Below are positions 35,501 to 43,070 of a stretch of DNA of 64,000 bases, one piece after another. Location of the stretch: assembly GCA_024195265.1 (NCBI GenBank), contig JAJLRJ010000010.1, forward strand, positions 33,202,176 to 33,266,175. The letters run 5' to 3'. The translations under genes and the position numbers were made by a program. Source of the DNA: Dendrophyllia cribrosa (taxonomy: Eukaryota > Cnidaria > Anthozoa > Scleractinia > Dendrophylliidae). Positions within the stretch are counted from its first letter, which is position 1, and each line of letters begins with the position of its first letter. The notes under the pieces are model-generated. The model ran no database searches and was not told the DNA's origin. It saw only the letters and a list, made by a program, of their open reading frames with translations.

Positions 35501-38500
35501 TTTAGCACTCTAATCTCAAAATTCCAAGATTCTATTCTCAAATGTCTGCAGCACCAAATTTATTTTGTTTGGACTACTCAGGGAAGGTATAAACAGCGTA
35601 AAAAGCCTCATAAATCTTCTTAATATTTAAATTTACCTCATCTTGGAACTGAATGCGAATCTGTTCAGAGTCCTGGTACTCAAGTCGCAGTTTAGCTGCC
35701 TGTCTCTCAGCTACACCAACCTTCTTTTCCTTTTCTTGATTGTTGGCAAGCTCACTCTCTAAGAATTTCTAAATGAAAGTTTTAGGAAACAAAATAATGA
35801 AGAAAAATTGTGACTTGTCTGCAGAAAAAAAACCAAAATGCAACAACAAAAGACAACATAGTGACTGAAGTAAATATTAAGTGAGAACAGAAGCTGTTAT
35901 GAGCTTCTGGTGAGAATTACCTGTTTTTCTTGGACTTGTTCCTCTCTGTCCCTTACTTCAAGCTTTACCTCAGCAAGTTTCTATAGAGAATGTAAGCATA
36001 ATTTACAGTTTAGAAGGTTGCCCATAAAAAATAATGCTGACCTACTTCTTTTGTAGGTTAATCATGTTTCTTACTGAGATCTCATGTGAAAGTCTGGTAC
36101 AGCGCTGGGAGTTTTCATAATTTTTATAATATTCATCATTTTCACAACATTGGCAATTTTCATGAACATCTCTCTGAAATTGCAGGAATTGTAGACTGTC
36201 AGGTAGCTCTATAATATAATTTTTTGTCATGAATTTTCATGATTTATGACACATTAGTTCAATCCTGGACATGAATGTATCTTGAACATACCACAGCCAG
36301 TTGGTCCATCTCTCTGTCTCTCTTCTGCATCTGTTCAATAGTATTCTCCCACTGCCTTAACAATTCTTGTCTCTCACTGTGCGCCTTGCGGAACTCCTCA
36401 GCTGTCTTGTCTAATTCAATCTAAAGCAGTAAACACACAAAGCCTGTGAACAACATAACTACAAAGACTACTCTTTGAACAAAGTGAATCAAATGCCCTT
36501 TATGGTAAAGAGGGGAGGCAGCAGGGAAGGTTCCGTCCCTCTGTCCTTGCCTGATTTTGGTCAGAATGGTGTGAGATGTTACTCTGGGGGGAGGGTGGGG
36601 GAGACCATGTTCGGTTGATTTTGCAACCCTATACTAGACTAGACACCAAAAATTTCTACCCTATCCCAGACTTGCTATTTTTAGAACTGTATCACCATAA
36701 CAGTCAAATATATGCTAATTAAAACAATATGTTACAATGTTGCATTTTCTTTCTCTTCCGAGTTTCAATTCCTATTCTAGACTTAATTCTTCATACCACT
36801 GATCAGTTGCCTGGTAAATGATACCCTATTCTGGACCAAAACTCTCTGATTTCTATACCCTATCCCAGACTAAACAGCTTGAAAACCATACCCTTTTACA
36901 GCGGCACATACCCATATGGCTTATATATGAGAGTACCCCCTCCCCCTCTGTAGCCAGGGGCAATAATAATTTATTTATTAATTTTCAAGTGTAAGAAACT
37001 AAGTGTAAACACAGCATTATTCTGTATTCTCAAAACTCACACCCAGCCCTTATACTTCACCATAAAGCACTACATACTTCATATAACTTTCATACCTGAG
37101 CTGTCATGGTGAGAGTTAGCTCATGCTCCAGTTCTCTCCTCTTCTTTGCAGCATCATCTGTCATTTTTTCCATTCTGAGTGTTAGTTCCTAGTCAGCAAA
37201 AAAAAAATGGTGTCACAAACTAAACTTGGTAAAAAGGGTAAAAAGTTTCACACATGTCACAGATGGGCCACAGGGCCAGAGCTTAATGCATTTTCTGTAG
37301 CATGAAGCAACTAAAAATATAAGTTGCTCCCCCACCCCACCCCCCCCCCCCTAAATGGGTTAACCCCAAGCACTATGTTTCCAGGACCCATTTATACAAC
37401 TGGCCCCCGGTTGTTCAAAAGGTGGATAGTGCTATCCATTGGATAAATCACCTTCAGTCAGTGGATAAGCATTGACGAAATACTTTGTGATATCTGGCGG
37501 ATAGTGATTTATCCGGTGGATAGCACTATCCACCTTTTAAACAACCGGGGGCCTGGTCGAAAGATATAATGTAGATTAAGTTTCTTGCCTAAGGAAACAA
37601 GGCGATGGCCGAGATCAGGGCCCGGTTGTTCAAAAGGTGGATAGTGCTATCCACCGGATAAATCGCTATCCAGTGGATAACACAATTGGTTTTGCTAATG
37701 CTTATACACTGGATAGTGATTTATCCGGTGGATAGCGCCATCCACCTTTTGAACAACCGGGGCCTGGCCTTGAACACTGACCTTCAGATCTGAATTCCAA
37801 CATGCTAACCACACTTCCCCACCATGCCTCCACTCATTATATAGTAACTGGATCTGGATCAGCTGTATTATTCAATACATACAATTTACAGGAATACTAA
37901 CCTTCACTTTGCCTTCGTCTGAACGAGTGTACTTTTGGAGTGTTAGCGCATCCTCATCTTTCCTGGCCGATTCCTCTAGCCATGCCTCCAAGGCCTTCTG
38001 ATCCCAGTTCATCTGGCTCTTCAAGTCTTCCAGACGTTGTGTGCTCCTGAAAATGTTGTTCTAGTATAACAAGAAGCAAAGATCAATATTCCAATGGTCT
38101 TAGTCATTTTAGCTTTATTTATACGTCTAGAACAAAATGTAAAATTATTGCGATTAATCATGTTTAAAATGAAGATGATTTACCCACTACATGTGAAAAA
38201 GGTTCCACATGCAGTCCAGATGATTTAATAGCCCATATTCACGATGTCAGCCATCTTTGCAGGTGCTTAGGTGTTGTCAGGAAAATATTAGGGTCACGTG
38301 GTTACTCAGGGGGCAAACGGCTGAAATCACGGTAAATTCGCAGTTGGTTGTGATGTAAACAATGCTTTGTTAAATCTGGTTTTCATGAATTTTTCATAAC
38401 AAATTCCAAAATACACACAGAATTCACTCTCCTGACAGCACAGCTTTGGGTTTCCACAATATCTGTCAAATTGGATTATCTAAAATAATGGGAGAAAAAC

Positions 38501-41500
38501 TCACCCGGCAAAAAAACTACATTCAGCGGTCAACACTCATTTTCCTTGTGTATGCATTGCAAACCCACAATGCATAAGGATCTTTGCTTGTTTTTTCTTC
38601 AGGCACACAGTGACAATGAATAAAACAGTATTTCACATCTGTACTGATGTGGTGAAATTTTACACTGTCTATGTGTTCCGAGCTCAATAAACTCTTTCCT
38701 TGCTTCATGGCCTTTGCTGACGGCTGCATATATGCTTCTACCTCATCCTCCATAACGTCGGGAAAGTTAAGACTGCCCTCTTCCCATCCTTCTTTAAGGC
38801 TTCTGGGAAAAGGAAGAATGACACCCGATTCTATGGTCAACTTTTCCCTTAGTTTTGTTGAGACATCGTCTTCTTCCTCTTGTGTAGTTTTAGCGACCTC
38901 AAGTTTTAGCTTCCACGCATAATATGCCTTTTCAGCTAGCTCTGCTTTTCTCCCCGACAAAACAACTCCTCTTTTTTCAGAAACATTTTCAACTGATCCA
39001 CCTTCCACCTAGAAAACAGCTGTATTGACATTTGGCTCGTCAAGACGTCCTCTTCGGATGCCATTTTGAAAATGTTTGCCCCCCAAGAGACCATGTGACC
39101 AAGCAATTATCCCATCATTCTCCGTGCGCGCGTAAAGATGGCTGACATCGTGAATAAGGACTATTATTCAAACATGCAAACTGGTTGACTAAAACCATTT
39201 GCAAGTGTTTCAGAATTTAGTAACTAAAATATTTGAACCAAGTCTCTCTTTTTATTTACACACTATGTGGTGCACATTTAAAACACATTTTATTTTCATT
39301 TTGTACAAGCTTGTTTGGTCCAAATGTTGTAATGTTGCCCTCCCTAGTGAAAAACCTCACAGGATCTTTAAGGCTGGTTTTCACTGGCAACGGAGTCAGA
39401 GTCGGAGTCGTAGTTGGAGTCGTAAGAGTGCTTCTGACCGAGTGAAAATCGAAAATCAGAGTCGTAAGCGGAGTCATTAGCTCGACGGAATCGGAGTCAG
39501 AAGAATCATAACGGTTCCATTTTCTTCCGATTCCGCTTATGACTCCGTAATCTTCTTCCGATTCCGTCGGTTTGATTTTCACTAGATCGTAACGCTCTGC
39601 ACTTCTGATTGCGACTCCGACTCCATCGTTAGTGAAAAACAGCCTTTAAGGATCTTTAAAGATCTTCAAAGACCTGCAAAAGATTCTCAAAGATAAAGAT
39701 CTTTCAAGGATCCTTTAATGATCTTTGAAAAATCTTCAAGGATCTTTCATTACAAAATTACTTGTAAAGATCCTTAAGTAAAAGACAATATTATCTTTTA
39801 AAGATCCTACTGAAGATATATTATATACTTGCAAAGATTTTTGTAAGGATCCTTTAAGATCTTTAAAGATCTTAAGAGGATCTTTATAGAATCTTGAAAT
39901 ATTCCATTGTTTTTTTCTTTGTTCATGTCCACCTGCATGTGAACCAAAAAACTGATTTTCAACCAATACTATTTTCTAGGTTTGGACTTGATGTTTGTTC
40001 CATAACAATGACAGTAAGTACTCTCTGTACTTATGTTTTTTCTTACCTCTAGGATATTCCGTTTCTCAGTCAAATCTTTTATTTCATTGTTTACTCTCCT
40101 AATTTCATTATTAAGTCTTCCCTCTTCTCGTTCAGCTAAAAAGGAATGTCAAATAAAATGGAGTATTTTTAATAACTTACTCATTACAACATAAATGAAT
40201 CCCGATTACAGTTTGCTTCCAAAATCACACCTAAGTTAACAAAGTCAGTACCGGTAAGTGATAAAAAAGCATTTAAATACCTATCTGTTTCATGTGATTT
40301 TCAGTCTCTATTTCTCTCTTTCTTGCATTTAGCAAATCCTGTGTATCATTAACAAAGAATGACATATCAGAAAAGGAATAATAATTATATAAATTATTAG
40401 GATAAGTCTGATTGCAATAAATGAATCAAGAACTCCTATTTTCATCATCGTCACCATCATCCTAGCAGTGCCTTATTGGCACATAAGGGTTAAGCAACTC
40501 TTCTCCACTCCTTCCGATTGACACATTATTTTGACCTGCCTTGCAGACACCATGCTATAATAATTATAATACACACCATTATTATTGTGCCAAAAGAATA
40601 ACATGCAAGAGTTAGCCTCATCAGCCACAATAGAGAATTACAACGAAACCAAAACTTGAGTGACATTGCAGATGCAAACTAACATCTATGCAACTAATAA
40701 AAACAAATATCATGATAATTTTTTTTCACCTGTGTATGCTGTAGTTCCTGTTGTACATTTCTGAGATGTTCACTCATAGCATAGATTCTATCCGAGTGTT
40801 CATCAAGCTGTTCTTTGTACGATGTTATATTCTTCTGAGTGTCAGTCACCTTGGAAAGGAAGAAACATTGATTTGAATTACAAACTACATACTGCCTTGG
40901 ATGACAAATAGTAACTAGTCATGAAAATGGAAAATGAGACAACTACATGTAGACCTAAGATGACATGCAAATTGAAATCCTTATGCAAGTGATTGACAAT
41001 CTACATGTACGTGGACATTTTTTCAATACAAGTGACAGTACAAATTAGTTACCAATTATTATAAGCCAATCATGAAGTGAACTTCATCTTTAGTTTACAT
41101 GTTGTATTAAATGTTCTATTGTGGTAGACCATGAACACCTCACTCACACAACATTAGACAAACACACATTCACATGTGGGATATTTCAAGGTAAACCACA
41201 AGAAACACCATATATTAACAAGTATTTATTTATGTGTGAAAATTATTTATTAGTGTTAGCATTGTGCATTAGTACTGTATGGCATAAGAATTGCTGTTTA
41301 TACACATGTCAATTCTTGTTGCAACATGCAACACAATGCTGTTTCATGACAAGTTGTGAAAGAAATAGCATACTCCCCCCCCCCCCCCTTTTACAAAAAT
41401 ACTAAAATACTAACTTATATGTATGTACGTGAAAGTTATTTATCAGGGTTATATGACATGTATATTAGCTTACTTATAAGATGCTGTTACAAACTGAGAT

Positions 41501-41669
41501 GGAGACCAAATTTGAAACAGATCTTCTTTTGCTTGTTATTCTAAAAAGTATTTATTACTTCGTTGATCAATGCAAATCTTACCTCACTCTCCAGCTGTTT
41601 GTTCGCCAGATTTGCTACTGGCATGGCAATGCCTTCATCGAAGTTCAACTCACTCACAATGTCCTCCAT
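17585..41669 (-). CDS. CCDC39: Coiled-coil domain-containing protein 39 (axonemal 96-nm ruler), 24 exons, complete
   Basis: With CCDC40, sets the 96-nm repeat of motile-cilium doublets and positions inner dynein arms and the nexin-dynein regulatory complex. Exons, high to low: 41583-41669, 40730-40849, 40281-40338, 40047-40135, 37902-38060, 37096-37188, 36292-36420, 35921-35980, 35637-35768, 34960-35063, 32718-32889, 31938-32003, 31749-31838, 31029-31121, 30420-30491, 24296-24368, 23894-23958, 23351-23467, 23112-23203, 22106-22153, 20682-20837, 19705-20307, 18456-18565, 17585-17709. All introns are GT-AG; phases match; total 2913 nt, 970 residues (human about 941). Recognisable blocks: [11 protein letters not shown] near the N-terminus, [73 protein letters not shown], then a Ser/Arg-rich tail ending SRRSTERR. 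Nearly all of it is predicted coiled coil. The intron before exon 16 is about 6 kb and full of repeats. Start chosen by N-terminal homology. Confidence 0.96.
17890..18125 (-). mobile_element. tRNA-derived SINE (copy C, second family) in CCDC39 intron 23
   Basis: The minus-strand head at about 18124 reads GGATTAGCTCAGTTAGAGC (A box) and GGACTCGATCTCCGG (B-box-like), as in elongator tRNAs. A non-tRNA body follows (accgacactccgacttgagg; ggtccataacccgtgctata). Its sequence differs from copy A, so it is a separate SINE family. Confidence 0.75.
18134..18446. repeat. 300-bp polypurine (GGGGAAAA)n-type satellite
   Basis: The plus strand is almost pure G and A (variable GGGG(G)AAA(A) units); the minus strand, which is the transcribed sense of CCDC39, is pure C/T. 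It starts about 10 bases below the CCDC39 exon 23 donor. Proline/glycine-rich frames across it are artefacts, except that one begins inside the real exon 23. Confidence 0.95.
18600..18962 (+). mobile_element. MITE-like repeat (ttcaattgag family), copy 2, with extra flank
   Basis: Shares gattggctaaaaaatctcgc, the acgcgttttcccgcgcttgg block and the terminus acattcaattgaagaccgc with copy 1. It continues about 50 bases past the terminus, matching 14780-14828 with two mismatches, up to and into the start of the discoidin exon 2. Confidence 0.8.
19140..19600 (+). repeat. dispersed repeat, inverted partner of 32100-32545
   Basis: The stretch around gggccaaattttgaagcgcc and the later gtgacactggtatctacata correspond, inverted and diverged, to 32545-32100. 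Both copies are in CCDC39 introns. No protein is encoded. Confidence 0.7.
21584..21700 (+). repeat. 29-bp minisatellite, about 4 copies
   Basis: The unit agcctgttcctggtgttcag plus atagtgggt repeats four times with few changes. A reverse piece (ctgaacgcctggaacaggct) occurs at about 21778-21799. Confidence 0.85.
22283..22604. mobile_element. 320-bp inverted-repeat MITE in CCDC39 intron 19
   Basis: The left arm (gttcgcaccattgacaattc, then gcaaccaacgagttcgctcc) is inverted at the right (ggagcgaattcgttggttgc, then gaactctcaatggtgcaaaa). The interior holds about three copies of a 55-60-base unit with acgaggaatatccatgtac. Confidence 0.85.
22791..23055 (+). mobile_element. MITE-like repeat (ttcaattgag family), copy 3
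   Basis: Starts agagcttttttcaattgagt, contains gattggctaaaaagtctcgc and cacgcgttttcccgcgcttg, ends near ggttttaaaaaaagctct. It has the terminal symmetry but not the extra flank seen in copy 2. It lies about 60 bases below CCDC39 exon 19. Confidence 0.75.
24900..25075 (+). mobile_element. truncated single MITE of the 88-bp family
   Basis: Begins tttactctttcactgagact and runs through one core monomer (gtcgacgaaatccaatggtg) to ttttcagtattttacgaaatg. The right terminus is lost. Confidence 0.7.
25195..26130 (+). mobile_element. Penelope-like element 3' fragment with GIY-YIG domain (PLE copy 1)
   Basis: The ORF to the stop at 25638 ends in a GIY-YIG endonuclease segment: [51 protein letters not shown]. 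That is the C-terminal nuclease of PLE retroelements. The reverse transcriptase is absent, so it is not autonomous. A terminal motif (CTGAGGA 25776-25782, CGAAA 25800-25804) recurs inverted at 26095-26123, with inverted flanks around gtagtgccagccttccattc. The 5' edge (gcaggggtaatttgccgaac) is the same as in copy 2. Confidence 0.85.
26416..26960 (+). repeat. ~200-bp segment present twice
   Basis: The block with caacaaattcgtgtgcggca, gatggcaaaaacattttccg and cagaacatggttttcagtta occurs at about 26420-26620 and again at about 26767-26950, about 345 bases apart, with moderate divergence. Confidence 0.75.
27700..28350. repeat. 43-bp minisatellite, about 15 copies
   Basis: The unit gacactttgtgatgccagtc-atggagtagcgtgc plus a C-rich spacer varying in length (42-44 bases) repeats from about 27700 to 28346. 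On either side, segments are duplicated: 26190-26420 resembles 28398-28620, and 27625-27706 resembles 28624-28700. Confidence 0.95.
28800..29355 (-). mobile_element. LINE reverse-transcriptase 3' fragment nested in PLE copy 2
   Basis: The minus strand reads [20 protein letters not shown], then [13 protein letters not shown] (with IERL at the junction), [18 protein letters not shown] and [10 protein letters not shown] followed by stop. This is the C-terminal end of a non-LTR (CR1/Jockey-like) ORF2. The 3' tail is a TTATTATTG-type simple repeat. It is 5'-truncated at the junction with PLE sequence (gaacgaacg). Confidence 0.8.
29576..29673. mobile_element. 98-bp MITE with 9-bp TSD inside PLE copy 2
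   Basis: The insert begins TAGACTTTCTCAAAGTC and ends GACTTGTGTGCAAGTCTA (imperfect inverted ends). It is flanked by GTGTTCTGT on both sides. The middle is G/C-rich with a cgctcgctttgcgcgacttc fold-back. Copy 1 provides the uninterrupted site for comparison. Edges are good to a few bases. Confidence 0.8.
29898..29992. repeat. (GGCGTTC)n heptamer run
   Basis: About 13 copies of a 7-base unit at the 5' edge of PLE copy 2. Copy 1 has only two related units at the same place, so the run expanded after the copies separated or differs between source elements. Confidence 0.95.
32100..32545 (-). repeat. dispersed repeat, inverted partner of 19140-19600
   Basis: The minus strand aligns with 19140-19600 through ggccaaattttgaagtgcaa and the distal gaaagattataacacttgt region. 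Situated between CCDC39 exons 11 and 12. Confidence 0.65.
33734..33840. mobile_element. 107-bp near-perfect hairpin MITE with 9-bp TSD
   Basis: The arms (cctgcgaatacagccgcctc, continuing tcatcgctcccggc) are exactly inverted after a 27-29-base loop. Flanked by GATAACTTC at 33725-33733 and 33841-33849. Ends read TGGCCTGCG / CGCAGGCTA. It lies in the long intron between CCDC39 exons 10 and 11. Confidence 0.92.
34070..34235 (+). repeat. ~85-bp tandem duplication
   Basis: The segment with tttcaagatggcgcagattt and ggtaccgacacttttct occurs twice back to back with few mismatches. Confidence 0.85.
34320..34890. repeat. G-rich 'gcttattggaaggggg' repeat region
   Basis: Several short variants of gagggtgcttattgga and agggggcacttatt are scattered here. 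The reverse motif (ccaataagcccccc) recurs at 50770-50850 and 61017-61260, so this is a related C/G-skewed repeat family. No coding capacity. Confidence 0.5.
37403..37555. mobile_element. hairpin MITE of the 85-bp satellite family, copy 1
   Basis: Left end ggcccccggttgttcaaaag, right end ttaaacaaccgggggcc. It contains gtggatagtgctatcca and gatttatccggtggatagca, each palindromic. This is the ordinary, unamplified form of the element at 43071-45367. Confidence 0.9.
37619..37765. mobile_element. hairpin MITE of the 85-bp satellite family, copy 2
   Basis: Ends ggcccggttgttcaaaaggt and ccttttgaacaaccggggcc. The interior has gctatccaccggataaatcg and ctggatagtgatttatccgg. It lies 63 bases from copy 1 within the same SINE. 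Confidence 0.9.
38226..39165. mobile_element. 940-bp TIR element carrying a SAP-domain ORF fragment
   Basis: The left end AATAGCCCATATTCACG, continuing atgtcagccatcttt, is mirrored by aaagatggctgacatcgtga plus ataaggactatt at the right end. That makes TIRs of about 32 bases with two mismatches. The only coding content is the broken minus-strand ORF at 38523-39064. No transposase is present. Target duplication not clear. Located between CCDC39 exons 4 and 5. Confidence 0.75.
38523..39064 (-). pseudogene. SAP-domain protein N-terminal fragment, frameshifted
   Basis: Reading starts at ATG 39062-39064 ([19 protein letters not shown]), then [12 protein letters not shown]. It needs a one-base shift in a run of six A (about 38972-38977) to continue [20 protein letters not shown], a typical SAP DNA-binding helix pair. 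The second frame runs on through [20 protein letters not shown] and [12 protein letters not shown] to a stop at 38523-38525. The pattern resembles the N-terminus of cnidarian SAP + SWIM (+ YqaJ-type nuclease) proteins, recalled from family knowledge; the SWIM and nuclease parts are absent. An intact frame from an internal ATG (39006-39008) exists but would lose the first SAP helix. Pseudogene is most likely. Confidence 0.65.
39366..39650. mobile_element. 280-bp MITE (AAGGCTG-TTTTCACT termini)
   Basis: Left end aaggctggttttcactggca, right end ttagtgaaaaacagccttta. The interior repeats cggagtcggagtcgta and its complement. Inserted in a degenerate gatcttTAAaga repeat that continues to about 39900. 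Confidence 0.85.
39650..39900. repeat. degenerate AAAGATCTT-type short repeat
   Basis: Many imperfect gatctttaaagatct/caaggatctt units in both orientations, interrupted on the left by the MITE at 39366-39650. Confidence 0.7.
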
Positions 41670-42036
41670 TTTGAACGCGTTTCCAGGGAACAATATAAAC
41701 TCTTGATCAGAACGCTGGATAGCTTTTCACACGCACTAACACGTGTATAGAGGACTAAAACGTATTTCCCACAAATCTTTTTAGAATAAAATTTGTGAAT
41801 TCTGCTCAATCAAAGTTGTTGTGGAAACGGCAAAACAACCCGCGCCAGCGCTCTAAAAAAGAACATTCAGCGGAAACTTTTTCGCAGCTGGTCCCGGATG
41901 TTAAGGAAAAACGCATGATTTTAGCCAGAGCTCCGCTGACTGAAGAGCCTGCAAAAAAAAAAGCGACAAAACACGTGAATTTATACTTCGTTTACAGCGA
42001 AATCTAAAGGCTGATAAACCAAAATATTTTAGGAAA
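41670..42036. promoter_or_regulatory. bidirectional promoter region, CCDC39 / NOL7
   Basis: The CCDC39 and NOL7 start codons lie head-to-head 367 bases apart, so both promoters must lie here unless 5' UTR introns exist. No TATA box is evident. A 70-codon ORF at 41795-42007 (plus strand) lies in the NOL7 leader, in a different frame from NOL7. It could be an upstream ORF if transcription starts early, but shows no recognisable domain. Confidence 0.6.
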
Positions 42037-42798
42037 ATGAAGACTAGAAGTACAAAGCGTACAACCAAATCAAGTCAAGGAGGAGGCGAACTAGTCGATC
42101 AGAACGCTGAATCATTGGTCTTGGATGAAAACTCAGATAGAGTTCAGATAGAGTTTGTTCAAGATGAGATGGTCGAAGCAGTCGAAGAAAAACACATAAA
42201 GGATAATACAGAACGTGTGATTGCCGTGATAGATATGAATCCGGCTGAAGGGAGCAATGTAGAGGATGATAACGACGATGATATTCCAGAAGATGTTTCT
42301 TGGAAGGCCAGCAAAGAAACTGCCATTCGAGGACTGACCAGAGTGAAAGAGAGCCTTCTTGATAGTAAACGAAAGGAAAAACAGATGAGAATGGAGAGAA
42401 ATGAAAGGCTGCGAGAGCAGAAGGAAAGAAAAAGAGCGAGAGAGTTCTCCAGACTACCAATAGAGGTACTCCAACATGTTGCTAAGCAACAGGATTTCCA
42501 GAAAAAGGAGGAGGTGGTAACCCAGACAGTTGCTACTGGAGATCATGTGACATTTGATAGTTCAAGTGAAGATGAAGAAGAGGAAACTGAAGAAAAAGAA
42601 GAAGAACCAGCAGTTAAAGTTCTTGTGTTGTCAAGAGAAACAAAGAAACCAAAGAAAATTCAGCAATCAGCAAGTCTATTTTTACAAGAGCATTTGTTTG
42701 GAGATAGAATTCAGCGCATTTCATCCACAAAACACTCAGATAACAGAAGAAAGACAAAAGGTTTTGCTCCTGCCATGAACTTTTCCAAAAAGTCCTGA
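42037..42798 (+). CDS. NOL7: Nucleolar protein 7 homolog (UTP16-like), single exon
   Basis: 253 residues. NOL7 is a nucleolar protein linked to the small-subunit processome and early 18S rRNA maturation (family knowledge). The N-terminus is basic (TRSTKRTTKSS), then acidic (EDDNDDDIPEDVSW). A long charged helix follows (LLDSKRKEKQMRMERNERLR, EQKERKRAREFSRLPIEVL) corresponding to the human segment before ILEKL. A second acidic stretch at about 175-190 precedes the conserved C-terminal block SASLFLQEHLFGDRIQR ending APAMNFSKKS, which matches the family's FxxxxLYG...F pattern. No introns. Poly-A candidate ATTAAA near 42902. The ATG is the first in frame. Shares its promoter region with CCDC39. 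Identification rests on domain order and pattern, not an alignment. Confidence 0.78.
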   Translation: MKTRSTKRTTKSSQGGGELVDQNAESLVLDENSDRVQIEFVQDEMVEAVEEKHIKDNTERVIAVIDMNPAEGSNVEDDNDDDIPEDVSWKASKETAIRGLTRVKESLLDSKRKEKQMRMERNERLREQKERKRAREFSRLPIEVLQHVAKQQDFQKKEEVVTQTVATGDHVTFDSSSEDEEEETEEKEEEPAVKVLVLSRETKKPKKIQQSASLFLQEHLFGDRIQRISSTKHSDNRRKTKGFAPAMNFSKKS

Positions 42799-43070
42799 AA
42801 GTTTTTAAAAAGCTAAAAAAAATCCAATTAATAGATAATTCATGTACTGATGGTCTGAAACACTGTTCCTTTTTTGGAAATGTTTCCTTTAGCTTTTCTG
42901 TTATTAAAGCCTTACAACACCATTTTTTAAATTTTGGTATAAGACAAGGAAGATATGAAACAAGAATATATCTTTTTATTGTCTTACTTTAATTTGCTAT
43001 ATTTATTGTCAAGAAAGAAACGATGTGAAATCTGAGAAGTCTCATATTCACTCACACTCTGTGCCATTCT

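Larger units (their letters stand above)
37255..37838 (-). mobile_element. SINE (copy B, same family as copy A), split by two hairpin MITEs
   Basis: Minus-strand head near 37835 (ggaggcatggtggggaagtg, gttagcatgttgg), body (tttccttaggcaagaaactt; aaatgggtcctggaaacata) and tail (gttgcttcatgctacagaaa) match SINE copy A in order. Two insertions of one MITE family (37403-37555, 37619-37765) interrupt it. Older and more diverged than copy A. Confidence 0.8.
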
